Position numbers and translations under genes: made by a program. Of a DNA stretch of 64,000 bases, positions 37,673-50,137 are shown piece by piece. Positions within the stretch are counted from its first letter, which is position 1, and each line of letters begins with the position of its first letter. This DNA comes from Rhabditoides inermis (taxonomy: Eukaryota; Nematoda; Chromadorea; Rhabditida; Rhabditidae): NCBI GenBank assembly GCA_963966185.1, contig CAWZYM010000369.1, positions 852,001 through 916,000 on the forward strand, read 5' to 3'. Under the pieces are notes generated by a model. That model did not search any database, was not told where the DNA came from, and was given only the letters and a program-made list of their open reading frames with translations.

Positions 37673-38084
37673 TATTATCGATTCGGTTCTGTGTGGAGTG
37701 TCCTCTATCGGATCTTAGGGGACTCTGGGAGAGAGAGAGAGAGAGAGAGAGAGTCGACAGTAATAGTCGGACTCGAGTATTTTGCTGTCACCGCCAAGTC
37801 ACTTTGCCAACCCTAACGAATATCTGATGAATTTCGAAGGAGTGAGAGTGAGTGGAGGAAATAGTGAGTGTCCCCTCTCTCTCTACCTCCGCACCATTGT
37901 CCCTGCCACCACTCACGTCAATAGTATATCCTCGGATTTATTATTTATCACGTCTGATTTCGAACGGTGATGCATTTGCGATGTTTTCGTGTCTCCTTAT
38001 CATTTGTGTTCGGTTAGAAAAGTTCGACTAGCAAACTGTTAGTGATCTACTCTGTATGAAACAAGTGCAAGCTTTCTGAGGCTC

Positions 38085-38130
<46 letters not shown>

Positions 38131-38778
38131 GCTCTAACCTGTAATTTGTCGTAGATGAGTACAGTTCTCTGCGCTCTCCTCTGTTCCCACGCTCTTTCTA
38201 TCGACTCCCGCCCGCTAACTACATTTCTTCAAACCTCGAGAAATTTGTACAGCGTTTACCTCTTTCTCACCATTTCACAATAATTATATCGATTCTCCGC
38301 CACTCCTCGAGTGAATTTATTATATATATTCGCGTTTTCAAGTCAAAACCTTCTACCGCTTCGAGTATCATATATTATTTCGACGCATTCGAATATTCGT
38401 GTCCGCTCCAACTCCTATTGACGCGTCTGAGTTGCGGCGTTTAGCGCATGCGTGGTGGGCGGCGCGGTCCGACGTTTACCGAGTGTGTGTGCTTCATCGT
38501 CTGCCAGGCTGGATGCGGTCGTTGACCGATGCAGACTAATCCCGCCACTCGGTCCACCTCGCTCTACCGAAGACGCAGAGAGAAAGGTGCACTAAATGGT
38601 CTCGCCACGAAAATGGTCATACCACGAAAACATGTCTTCATTAAATATATTAGTGTCCTTTAGTCATTTACGTTGCAGGTGTACATTATTTAAATAATTT
38701 TTTTAAGAAAAAAGTATTTCTGGGTCCCGGTACGAATCTTTGCGGGACAAGTGCAATTATCGATTTTTGAAATTTCAG
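27601..38778. other. 11-kb gene-free stretch
   Basis: I find no exon chain on either strand. AT-rich single-copy DNA alternates with CT or GA tracts (28975-29033, 29305-29374, 29539-29638, 30624-30820, 31755-31815, 32182-32248, 32335-32389, 34978-35095, 35171-35217, 35473-35525, 36566-36672, 37629-37672, 38088-38128). The left end is upstream of the BTB gene and the right end upstream of the innexin gene, so regulatory DNA for both probably lies here. A GC-richer block at 38420-38590 may be an innexin promoter or non-coding first exon. Confidence 0.45.
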
Positions 38779-38834
38779 GCCACAATCGCGACGGCAGCTC
38801 GTATCACCACGCGGCTGTGGTGGAAGTGGGCGCG

Positions 38835-39654
38835 ATGGTGCTCCAGAACATGTTCTCCGCGTTGTCCTTCCTGCACTACAGGTGAGAGTTCATTATTGTA
38901 CGCTTTACTATTGACGATATAATTAATTTCGTACGCTATACTATTTACGGTAGCATTATTATTATTTGGTTTAATATTTACGGCAGAATTCTACTACAGG
39001 TGAGAGGGAGATTATAGTCCGAAAAAGTTTCGCCGCCACTCCAGTGCACCACTTATTTCCAATATATAACGCGTGTCTCGCTCTCTTCATTCTCGTCAAT
39101 CGCGCAGTGTCTCTGTACTTTCTCGTCAATGTACGCTTCACCATTGAACGGACGATGAGTGGTTCCTTGGCGTATGAGTATAACAGACACATTTTGTGCA
39201 ACTTGCTTGTCCGCTGCCGTCTGCCTCAAATACATAGTGCGTGGTTGATTTAAACTGTTCCCTATGACGTTAAAACGGGCGGTGAATGATACTCTCGGCG
39301 TATTACAGGCATCATTCGGACAAGGTGCTTGTCAGCAGTGGACCTCAAATTCAAATAGTGTGATATAATAAAACATAACAGATTTTATATAATAGTAACT
39401 TGTAAGAACGACGAAGAAGTAAGAACGATGCGCGTGAAATATTGGAAGTGAAAAAATCGTCACGAAGCCCTTTCTCGTTGCAGGAAGGACGACGACTTCG
39501 TGGACCGTCTCTCCTACTTCTACACATCCTCCTTCCTCATCATGATGGCTGTGCTCGTGTCCTTCAAGCAGGTGTGGGAGGGAGGGAAGGAGAGGGAGAG
39601 GGAGAGAGAGAGGGAGAGGGAGAGGAAGGAGAGGGAGAGGGAGAGGGAGAGGGA

Positions 39655-39692
<38 letters not shown>

Positions 39693-41478
39693 CCTCCCTC
39701 CCTTGCAGTTCGGCGGTCGTCCGCTCGAGTGCTGGGTGCCTGCCCAGTTCACCGCCTCCTGGGAGGCGTACACGGAGATGTACTGCTGGGCACAGAACAC
39801 CTACTGGGTGCCCATCGAACAGGTGGGCGGGGCGTAGAGGGGCGGGGCGTAGAAGGGCGGGACGTGGTTTTTATTAGGTATATTGTGGCGGCTGCTTTTG
39901 CATTAGCATTGTGAAACGTATTGTATATATTTCTCTCATTTTGTTTTGTAACGAGTTGACAAATTCCGTACGAGTTCCGTATTATTTTTACCAACCTTTT
40001 TTTCCAGGACATTCCCGTTGACATCTCAGAACGAGAGTATCGACAAATATCGTATTATCAATGGGTGCCGTTCTTCTTATTGATACAGGTAGGGGAGTGG
40101 AGAGGGAAAGGGAAAGAGAGGGAGGGGGGAGAGAGGGAGGGAGGGAAGAGAGAGGGAGGGAGGGAAGAGAGAGGGAGAGAGAGTGGGGAGAGAGAACCCT
40201 TTCAGGCCTTTCTCTACTACATTCCCTGTCTCATGTGGCGACTGATGAGCGACAAATCAGGTATGTTATTTTTTTTTAACAATTACGTTACACAACTGTT
40301 TTAAAATTGGACATCTGTTGTAGATTCAATCTGCATGTTTTATCAGCTCTCAAAAAAAACTTTTCGACGAACAACTAGTTGAATTGAAAATTACCACATC
40401 GTTCCAAACCAGATACGTTTCATGCGCTTGAAAAATATGAATATAAGACCGATACAGTAAATTTTTGACAAGCAATGTAGAAAACTTCGATGTGTTCTAC
40501 GTATAGTAGAATTTGGTGTAACCGAAGATGAATGATAAATTTTCTGTTCCCTAGTCACTCGCTGGCTAGAATGTAGAATTTTTGGATTCATTCAGGATTT
40601 GGAAAATAATTTATGCAAAATTATAGTTGATGAGGCATCATTGCCTCTTCACCGCTTGCTGGCCTGGCTAGAAAACCGTGCACGGTTTTCTAGCCACGGC
40701 TGAGTTGATGAGACATCAAAGTTGACATCATTGTCTCATCATCCATTCGCCTGCACCGTGCACGGTTTTCTAGCCAGGACCTGGGAGAAGATCCAATCAA
40801 AATTTTTGCCGGGAATCGAACCACGGTCGCTGGAATGGTAGAACACCTCTTACCATTCGGCCATGCTGCTGGTAGGTGAGCGGTGTTTTCTTCGAGTGGT
40901 ATTACGCTCATTTCTGATCCTGATGCGTGGATGCGTCATTTAACACTCGAAGAAAACACCGCTCACCAACTAGCAGCATGGCCGAATGGTAAGATGGTGT
41001 TCTACCATTCCAGCGACCGTGGTTCGATTCCCGGCAAAATTTTTGATGGGATCTTCCCTCAGGTCCTGGCTAGAAAACCGTGCACGGTTTTCTAGCCAGC
41101 AGGCGAATGGATGATGAGACAATGATGTCAACTTTGATATGTCTCATCAACTCAGCCGTGGCTAGAAAACCGTGCACGGTTTTCTAGCCAGCAGTGGTTG
41201 GGATAAACCTTGGCTAGAAAACCGTGCACGGTTTTCTTGCCAGGCCAGCAAGCGGTGAAGAGGCAATGATGCCTCATCAACTATAATTTTTCATAAATTA
41301 TCTTCCAAATCCTGAATGAGTCCAAAAATTCTACATTCTAGCCAGCGAGTGACTAGGGAACAGAAAAAATGAAACATGACACATTTTACGTCAACAAAAC
41401 GAAAACATCAAAGATTTCTACATTGTTTGTCAAAAATTCACTGTATCGGTCTTATATTGTAAAACTATAGAAAAAGAG

Positions 41479-41527
<49 letters not shown>

Positions 41528-42310
41528 CTTTCATTCGCAGGCATCCGCATGAACGACATCGTGCAGATGGCTACCGAGAAGGAGAACATCGAGCCGGACT
41601 ACAGAATCCGAACGATCGAGAGCCTCTCTCGCCACATCGAATCCGCACTCAGGTCAGCTTCGTTCACGTGTTATATAATAACTTGATGTTCCCTAGCGCT
41701 TTTTCCCGCACTCTTTTCCCGTTTTCTCTCCCGATCAGATGCGCTCTAGCTATGTGGTTTAGATTAGTTCATGGTTCCTCTTCTGCGCTAGGGTGAACTT
41801 GATTACTTTGTATATCATCTTCTGCTCTGTTCGCGCTTTCCTTTTCTGATAAGTTGATGAATATAATACCGAAAATGGGCGCAACATTCACTGATCACAG
41901 TCAAACAAAGCAGAAGCACACATGAAGATAAAGCGTTGGTAATGTCCAATTTTCTCACCCTTTTTGTGGTATTTACAAGATAGCTCGGTGCCGGAACAAG
42001 TTGTGGTTTTTGCAAAACGTTTCCATTACGTTTCACTCTCACTATTTTTCAAGTTGCGCTATGAAATCATTGATTCCACGCAAACTGGAACCATAGATAT
42101 TTCATAACATTGTGATTGACTCGACAAACGGCTTGATGAGGGCCAGAGAGGGGGTTTGGCTAAAGTGGGCGTGGCTAAAATGGGCGGAGCTTTCAGGTAC
42201 CAGCACACGGCCACTTCGCGGACGCAGTACACACTGCACCGGGTGTTCAAGTGTTTCAACATGCGGTATTACGAGAGCTACGTGACGGGATTGTACCTGG
42301 TAAGAGGGGA

Positions 42311-42353
<43 letters not shown>

Positions 42354-42746
42354 CTCTTCCTCTCCCTCTCTTTCTCTCCCTATCTCTCTCTGTCTCTTCC
42401 TCGCCCTCTCTCTATTTATATCTCTCTATCGCTCTCTCTCTCTCTCTCTCTCTTTTCTCACTGTCTCTCTTCATTATTTTCACATTATCGTCTCTCAAAA
42501 TGTATTGCGTTTCACTTGACGCGTACAGTAGTAGCAACATCGGTAGTTAAATGTACACCCATTTCCATATTATCAATCAATAATTGATCGATATGAAATC
42601 CATAAAAAAAATCGATAATCAATCGATACTCAGGCGACCAAGATCATGTACGTGGGCAACATCCTCACCAACCTCGTGCTCGTCAACAAGTTCCTCGAAA
42701 CCGACGACTACTCGGTGAGTGGGCGGGGCTGAAAGGGGCGGGGCAA

Positions 42747-42809
<63 letters not shown>

Positions 42810-44655
42810 GTACCTCCTCTTGTGTAGGTCTACGGTCTTGGAGTGTTGCGTGACCTTCTCTTCGGTCGGAGTTGGATGGAGAGCGGCAACTTCCCCCGGG
42901 TCACGCTCGTACGTTCCTACGATACGTTTATAAGACCATACGTTTCCATGCGTTTCATGGTGGTAATATACGTATTTTGATTTTATCGGATGCAATACGT
43001 TGCATATTGAAAGTATTCAAGTCAAAATCAAATTCAAATGGTTATTCAGAATCGCAATCATGGAACCTTGAAACGAAATCACTCGTAAAGAATTTAGGAT
43101 GGTGATACCTAGAGAAGTAATCGAGTTGTTTTGCATTGATGCTAAATGTAAAAACTGAAAAGTAAATGAGAAAATGAGGAAATAAGCATTCACTGCAGTG
43201 CGACTTCGAAGTGCGAGTGCTGGGCAACAACCAGCGACACTCGGTGCAGGTGAGAGACAGGGAACTCTCTCTCTCTCTCTTTCCCTTTCTCTTTCCCCCT
43301 CTCTCTCCCTCTCTCCCTCTCTCTCACTCTCTATCTCTCTCTCTCACTCTCTCTCTCTCTCTCTCTCTGTGTCTTTCTCTCGTTCCCCCCTCTCTCTCTC
43401 TCGTTGTCTCTTTTCCCTTTTTTTCTCTTTTTCTCTTTTCCTCCTCTTGTCTTTTTCTCTCTTTCTGTACATATCTTGGTATCTGTCCCACTTTCCATAT
43501 CCTACTCGCTCGATGACAATGGCGAAACTGCTTATACTCCAGATTTCATGTTCTTGTGAAAAGTCTCTCAAGTTGATTTTGGTCCTTGTCAGAATCTTCT
43601 AATATTTTTTGTATGATGTCAATGTTTATTTCAGTGCGTTCTCGTAATCAACATCTTCAATGAGAAGATCTTCATACTGATATGGTTGTGGTGAGTGTTC
43701 TTTGATCATGATATTACTAATCAATACTTTTGTCTCAATCGAATTATCGAATATTCACTGGTCGTGTCCGTTTACAGTCGTTGCAAAATAGTTGATCATC
43801 ATTACCGTATCCTTTGATGTGCAGGTTCTCTCTCCTTTTCGTCGCGTCGACTCTGGACATGCTCTACTGGTTCAGTATCAGTCTCTTTCACAGGGATCGG
43901 TTTCGATTCGTATTACGGTGAGTCTCTTTCTTTCTTTCTCTCTCTCTCTCTCTCTCTCGCTCTCTCTCTCTCTCTCGTTCTCTCGCTTGTCAGCACAACA
44001 GAAACGACCGATCCATCACATTTTGAGTGGGATCAGACGCTAGGGGTACTCATATAGCGGATATAACAAATACGATTTGTATTTGTATAACTTCAAAATG
44101 ATTGTGACTATAAACCAATGGTGTTTCTATTTTTGTTACTTGTTACTAGAAATCTTACATATAAACTATAGAAAAATGGAATAGTGGTATACATGACTTT
44201 TTGGAAATGCACGACGATTGAATAACATGTACATGCTGGTCCTAAATCATGAGTCAGCACTATCACAGCACATGAACGAGAAAAAGAGTGTGAGAGAGAG
44301 GAGAGAAAGAACAGGAAGAGGGAGAGAGAGAAAAGGGAGAGATCTCCATCTTTCTCTCAGTGGGCGTGGCCTCAATGGGCGTGGTTTCAGGCATCTGGAG
44401 CTGACATCGGATCCAGACAAACCGGAGCTTTTCCGAAAAGAGAAGCGAAAACAAGTCGAACACTTTCTCAGGACGTATTTAAAGGTTAGTTGTTATTGAA
44501 AGGAATGTTTGTCATCGCTGCTTGAAACATGACACAATGTTCATTCAACCAATGGAACGTGCCTCTTTCTCTTTCGATTTCATAACTTTTTGAGAACGTA
44601 TTTGAAAGTTAGTTGTGTTAAAACAAATTTGATGATGGACAGTTAAATGTTAACT

Positions 44656-44736
<81 letters not shown>

Positions 44737-45385
44737 TAATAGATCAGTGATGGAACTCAGGTACGTTTTTTTAAACAAATATGGTGCGTGTATCAGTCAG
44801 CAATACCTTTCCGGAATCTTTTGAAGAAATCAATCAAATAATCAATCAATAATCAATCAATAATTCCAGGTGGACGGTGTTCTCGTGCTGCGCATGATAG
44901 CCCTCCACGCGGGAGTCATGTTCTGTACTGAGGTGGGCGGGGCTAGAGGGGCGGGGCTTGTTTCATTGATATTAATGCGTTAGGGAATAGGAAATGGGGA
45001 TAGTGTCGAGTATGGAGGTGGGCGGGATTTGAGAGGGCGGAGCATGTACTGTTATTGTTCAGATCACTGACGCTCTATGGAAGCGCTATCTCTCACAGCA
45101 CCCAGAAAACCTGATCGATGAAGACTCGTCACTACTGACGTTTGCGAGGTTTGTTTACTTGTTTACTTGTTCACTAGCTTGTTCGCTTGTTTACTAGATT
45201 CTCTACTCATTTGTTTACTTGTTTGTTTACGTGTTTGTTTACTTGTTTAACTTCAGAGCGCAATCGATCCGCCGGAAACGACACGACTCCGGTAATCACT
45301 CGGACACCGGTCACCAACGATTGGGGCGGATACTGTCACATCGGTGAGAGAGAGGGAGAGAGGGAGAGAGGGAGAGAGAGAGAGC

Positions 45386-45437
<52 letters not shown>

Positions 45438-47351
45438 GGGGATATAATTAGAAGATATAGAGAAATCGTGAAGATGTCAAGAGTATATGAGTACGGGTTT
45501 CGCAAACCCAAACACATAAAAAGGTAGGTGTCACTGATTAGGAGTGTTTGAATTTTAGAATCACCCATCAACGCAAAGAAAGTGTCTTAGGCCCTCAGAT
45601 TGAGACTCCGAGTGAAGGGCCTGAACAAGTTGCTTTGTGCAGTGTGCTAGCGTGTGAACTACATAAGTGTGAAGCACGAGTGTAAATTAGCTTTTGAACT
45701 TCTTAAAATAGTCCATCTTTTCAGTTCAACTGGCGGCTCATTCCGGCTGAATCGAACCCAGTCAACAAATCGGAGTCTCACCACAGGTTAGTGACGTCAG
45801 AAATCGATAAATCGATATACTGAATATGATACTGGATCAACTCAAACACCATAAAATCAAATCAATTTCTTCATCCGGATCGCATTTTGTGTGTGAGGAG
45901 ATAAGCTTATTCCGAACTGGTTTCTCGGTAGCCAACTAGATCAATCAGGGGTAGTTTGTGTAAAAGTCATTTCTCACAGGTCATGACTGCCAGAGCTCAT
46001 GTGGAACTCTCGATTGTGACTCAGGTACAGTAGAAGAAGTAGACCTAGAAAAGGTAGTCAGTCGATGGTGCGAATCGATAGAACTCGGTTGAAAAGTAGA
46101 ATTAAAAAAATATCGGTTAGGTCAATACGTTCAATGAGTTGTCTACCTAGCTGATAGCCCATTGATCTACCACTTTATCAGTGGGTAGATGAGTGACTAG
46201 AATTCAATTGAAAATAAGAAAGTTGAACTTATTTTTATTCAGAAATAAGAAATACGTTCCATGAGTTGTCTAACTAGCTGATCTACCACCTAATCGGTCG
46301 GTAGATCAGTGAATGTTATGATGCGTTCATCACTACATTTCCCACTTTTTCCGTTTTCTGTGTGCGTTTTTCGTTTGGGAAAAAACTCGGGAAAAAGCCG
46401 GGAAAAAACTGGGACAACCGGGGAAAACGCAGGAAAAACGCAGGGAAACGGAAAAAGTGGGATATGTACAGTGATGGACGCAGCATAACTGATCTTCCCT
46501 CTCAGCAGATTCCGCCGGTACTCCTTCGATTGCGCCCAAGCCTGCGCTGGCAAGGATAAAGCCCAAGAGAACAGTGGTCAGTTTTTTTGTATGCTGTTTT
46601 TTTTTTGCAACATCTTTTCAAAAGCTAAAGCTGACTCAATTTGTAGGGAAACAGAGAATTGTCCGAATTCATTTGGGTCGATGTTATTATGAAATGTAAA
46701 TAGAAGTATAGAATATAGTTTAATGTTTTGACTTCTTTGCGTTGACGTCCCTCACCACATTGTATGCTGTTCACACGAGAGCTTCTCCTTCATCGTTGAC
46801 GTCCCTCACCACATTGTATGCTGTCCACACGAGACCTTCTCCTTCATCGTTTTTTTTGTAGAATGTATGTATTGAAGTGTTTATTTCCCAATGTATCGTA
46901 AAAGTCTCTCTTTTTTGTTAGTATGTAGACTTTTGAATATGAGTGTGGGTTGTAAGCGACAGTTTACATCTCGTCTCGTTAAATGAAGGATTGTCCGATT
47001 GTCCGTATTCACTTTTCAGTTTGTGAGGGCTTCACGTAGTTTGTGAAACGTAGACGCATCACGAATTCGTTTTATAAGTTTGCTAATAAGCCGGTATCTA
47101 TTTCATTTCATTCAACAATGTATCGTAAACAGTCTTTTTTTTGTTAGTTTTCGTGAGACATGTGATTGAAAATAGGAAACATCCGGGAATTTGAAGATAC
47201 GTGAAACGTGCGATGAAATTTACAAAACTTGAATGTGTTGCAGGTAACAATAGCGCGAGCGAATGAGCCGCCCGCCCCGACCACCGACCCCCCGCCCGCA
47301 GAAGAAGCGGCGCGTAAGAACAGCCGCGACCAGGTCGCCCTCATGGTATAG
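38835..47351 (+). CDS. Innexin gap-junction channel protein
   Basis: Predicted 525 aa. Exons: 38835-38881 (exon opens at 38779), 39484-39571, 39709-39822, 40008-40088, 40206-40260, 41541-41652, 42197-42299, 42634-42714, 42828-42908, 43199-43249, 43635-43690, 43825-43917, 44391-44484, 44870-44932, 45063-45148, 45257-45343, 45725-45786, 45980-46024, 46506-46576, 47244-47351. Innexins form hexameric channels joining neighbouring cells. Seen: DDDFVDRL before TM1; C53 and C71 in loop 1; YYQWVPFF (99-106) at TM2; [11 protein letters not shown] with C255 and C272 in loop 2; FNEKIF after it. The cytoplasmic tail (about 380-525) is basic and Ser/Thr-rich, ending ALMV, which could bind a PDZ domain. 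The 45-base exon 18 is phase-neutral and may be a cassette. The frame is open upstream of the ATG to 38779, so a longer N-terminus (as in UNC-7-like proteins) is possible. Confidence 0.92.
40440..41457. mobile_element. Long foldback element with nested palindromes and tRNA-like arms
   Basis: Two ~460-510-base inverted arms (about 40440-40902 and 40946-41457) around a ~45-base spacer, in innexin intron 5. A 30-base palindrome centred on CCGTGCACGG recurs inside: 40666-40695, 41068-41097, 41160-41189 and 41212-41241 (one mismatch), plus a truncated copy near 40754-40777. Each arm carries a tRNA-like piece; in the right arm TGGCCGAATGG is near 40979 and GGTTCGATTCC near 41021. There is no transposase frame. 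Confidence 0.85.
42310..42455. repeat. (CT)n tract in innexin intron 7
   Basis: CT-rich tract directly after the exon-7 donor. Similar tracts mark other innexin introns: GA at 39577-39689, 40086-40190, 41470-41523, 42746-42807 and 45344-45435; CT at 43264-43465. Confidence 0.9.
43921..44342 (-). mobile_element. Dispersed element bounded by CT and GA tracts, copy 2
   Basis: Inverted copy of the unit at 23450-24000: CT tract (43921-43986), core (about 43983-44290), GA tract (44278-44342). The cores match over nearly 300 bases with small indels. It fills most of innexin intron 12. Relative to host-gene transcription the two copies have the same orientation. Confidence 0.7.
44656..44732. repeat. 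(CA)n microsatellite
   Basis: About 38 uninterrupted CA units in innexin intron 13. It is the only long CA repeat in the window, which is otherwise dominated by CT/GA. Confidence 0.97.
46322..46483. mobile_element. Small inverted-repeat element
   Basis: Left GCGTTCATCACTACATTTCC then CACTTTTTCCG; right CGGAAAAAGTGGGA then TACAGTGATGGACGC. The ends are inverted repeats of about 30 bases around an interior of reiterated GGGAAAAA. It lies in innexin intron 18, just before the exon-19 acceptor. Confidence 0.5.
46743..46850. repeat. 54-bp tandem duplication
   Basis: Two adjacent copies starting GACGTCCCTCACCACATTG and ending CTTCTCCTTCATCGTT, differing at a few bases. They lie in the last innexin intron. 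Confidence 0.85.
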
Positions 47352-48301
47352 GCCCCGACAGGCGCCCCGCCGCGACCCCCGCGTAGGCCCCGACTCATTC
47401 CCCGGTGACTTGCGCACGACACTACACACATGCCAACTGTGATCATCATTAGTGTATTGATTGATTGATTAATATTGTATCGATTCGACTGGTTTCGCGT
47501 CTTTTTCTCGTTTATTAGTGAAAAGCGCTCAATCGGCGGACATTTTCTTCATTGTATGTTTTTTTCTTCGAATTCCCCGTGCCAACCTCTCATCTCCTTT
47601 CTTCTCTCTTCTCTCTGATCTGTCTAATTGCGTGGCAGTGAGCTTGGAACCGTTGTTTATTCATTATATATTTTACATTTTAAATGTATTATGTATTTTG
47701 TAAAATATTCGATTCTCTGCTCACTGTCGGGATTCCGCAAATTGCCCAATCATCGATCATGTTTTGTTTTTGACATCTTTTTTCTGTGTGCCAATGAGAT
47801 CTCTTTTCGTTGTCTCATCGACCAAAATCTCACACAAGATTTCCAAATCCTTGTCTCGTCCGCACAGAGAGAGGATTCTCTCGGAATCCCGCGCGTTTGA
47901 CTGCCGCACATATGTTATATTGAGATATATTATTGCAATTTTATGCAAATTATATGCGTGAATTTTATGATAAAGAAAATATATGTGTCAGGGGCTAGCT
48001 ACGACCGTTATACGACAATACAGACTGACATGATTGTCTGACAGTAACAGAGTCATGTCGCACAAGCGGGAGGTGAAGTAAAGGAGAAAAAAGGAGAGAG
48101 TAAGAGAGATAGTGCGTGTCCAAAAAGCGTCAAGGTCGTACCCTCAATCAGTACATACCTGTATACATCTCGCTTCCCACCGGCGCACTGTTAGAGTACC
48201 TCCGGTGTTACCTAACATCTTTCCATCTCTCTTCGAATGTGACTGCCATTGGCGCACTCCTCACCATCTAAACTTTTGCGACCAGTCCTAGCAGATGTTG
48301 C

Positions 48302-48354
<53 letters not shown>

Positions 48355-48427
48355 CTATTTATCTACACTGTCGATAGTCACCCAATTCAGTTGCCATACT
48401 CCTCCTAAACAGCTCACCCGGGCTACT

Positions 48428-48798
48428 TTGTTTGTTTATCAGCCTGATTCCGACATGTACATACAATGATAGCATGATGGGTTATCTGGAAGCACACACA
48501 ATCCTACAGTGGGGTATTGGGGCTCCTTGGCTGGAACAGTGCGGCGCGAGTCCTGACTGTTCATGGTAGATGGGCGTGAGCATCGCGAAGTGACCAGTTC
48601 CGGATGCGAGGCGTGGTAGAAGATCTTGAAAGACTGCCGCCGCCGATGGTAGGGCTCTCAGACTCAGAGGGTGAGAGTGGGTTCACGCGCCCCACCGGGA
48701 GGTAGTGGAATTCGGTAGAACAATTGCCCGCGAGGGGAATCGAACCAGCGACCGTTCACTTAGCAAGCTGTGACGCTATCCACTTGGCCAACCCGGCC
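48428..48798 (-). mobile_element. tRNA-derived SINE with target-site duplication
   Basis: Minus-oriented. The head at 48700-48798 has TGGCCAAGTGGATAGCG as A-box and GGTTCGATTCC as B-box. The tail at the left end is A-rich (AAACAAACAAA on the minus strand). CACCCGGGCTACT flanks both sides exactly (48415-48427 and 48799-48811), a 13-base target-site duplication. Head, unrelated body, A-rich tail and duplication together make this a well-formed SINE of about 371 bases. Confidence 0.85.
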
Positions 48799-49337
48799 CA
48801 CCCGGGCTACTATATAATCCGTTATTCAAAAACCGATGAATAGAAAAAAAGGTGAGTGTTGTGTGATTTTTCCTGTTGTCTGTAATTTTACGCTGCATAT
48901 TACAAAAAAAACACATCTCATCTTCAGAAACCAGCTACGATCGTTTGCACAATCTATAGTAGATAAAATATAGTTGGCGATTGAACTTCTCTCTTCACTC
49001 AATACAGGTTTGACTCGTGATCGGCAGCGATTTTGAGGCAAACTTCACTTTGATTGTACGCTATGCCGAATTCTCAAAATACATTACATTGATCCGGACC
49101 TAACATAAATAGAAAATACACTTTTTTTGGAAAACTGGATTTTTTTCCATGGGAAAAATGGATTTTCCGATAGCGCGTTGGGATAGGATCATTATTATTT
49201 CTATTTTGGTTTCGTGAGTGAGACTGTATGTTTCGTATTGCGTGTTCAGGCTCTCGATGCTCTCGGCACTCTTTCGCTCGCCAATTCGGAAAGATGCTTG
49301 ATCATGCATACACAAGCGACTAGGACACGCCTCCCGT

Positions 49338-49530
49338 TAAGTACCGGTATCTTCGAAACACTCCCGAATGCCCCCGGAACACTTCGGAAATTCCTTTCAA
49401 ATCGCCCTCAGTCAGAACATTCCCGAATTGCCTTCGAAACATTCCCGAATACCCCCGAACACTTCGCAATGCCTTGCTATCCCTTCGAAACACTCCCGAA
49501 TGGCTTTTGAAGAGACTGACCGCACCTTTA
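49338..49530. mobile_element. GGTGCGGTCAGTC-family MITE, reverse orientation
   Basis: Right end GAAGAGACTGACCGCACCTT; left end AAGTACCGGTATCTTCGAAA is a degraded inverted copy. The interior is made of alternating AACACTCCCGAAT and CCTTCGAAAC units. Confidence 0.6.
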
Positions 49531-49552
49531 GAACTTGTTGAATGAGCGAACA

Positions 49553-49705
49553 GAGACCGCTCCCATTATCGATCGATTGTCGAATGCTTGCGGATGACAA
49601 GATTGGTTAGTATAGCCAACAAACTGGTGCGGATGGCGCACGAAATGTGTCAAAGTGGGCGGAGAGCTTCCTTGCCGTTTGTAGACAACTTTCTAGCCCA
49701 GCCGC
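49553..49705. repeat. Dispersed repeat, inverted partner of 54059-54220
   Basis: Shares GCGAACAGAGACCGCTC, GATGGCGCACGAAA, GTGTCAAAGTGGG and GTTTGTAGACAACTTT, in reverse complement, with 54059-54220. The spacing is conserved. Confidence 0.65.
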
Positions 49706-50136
49706 CGCAAGCGTGCAAGACGCGTCGGGTTTGCACTAATTTAGACCCGCTCCCCGGTCTTAGGAATAAGCTCCACCAATCAAAACAGGTGGTCTCTCGC
49801 CTTTTTTCTTGTTCCTGCGGCAGCCGTGCCATTGTTTTCCTGTGTGGCTGTGGTTCCGATGGCTCCGCGAATATCACACTATCGATCATTTACGTTTCCT
49901 TATTAGGGGCGGCGCGCCAGCGCCGCCCGTTTGTTATGATCTGTGGCGCGCGCAGCGCGCCACTCCCAATCCACACGCTATTTGGCTATCATAATACAAT
50001 ATACTTCATTAGAGTGTATGTGTTAGGGTATCATTTTGTCAGACCTATGAGTATGATTTGTTGAATAAATATCGGTTGCGGCGCCCAGAACAGCCTCTCT
50101 TTCGCTCTCTCCCGCTTTGCCACTAAACGTGTTTAC

Positions 50137-50137
50137 G

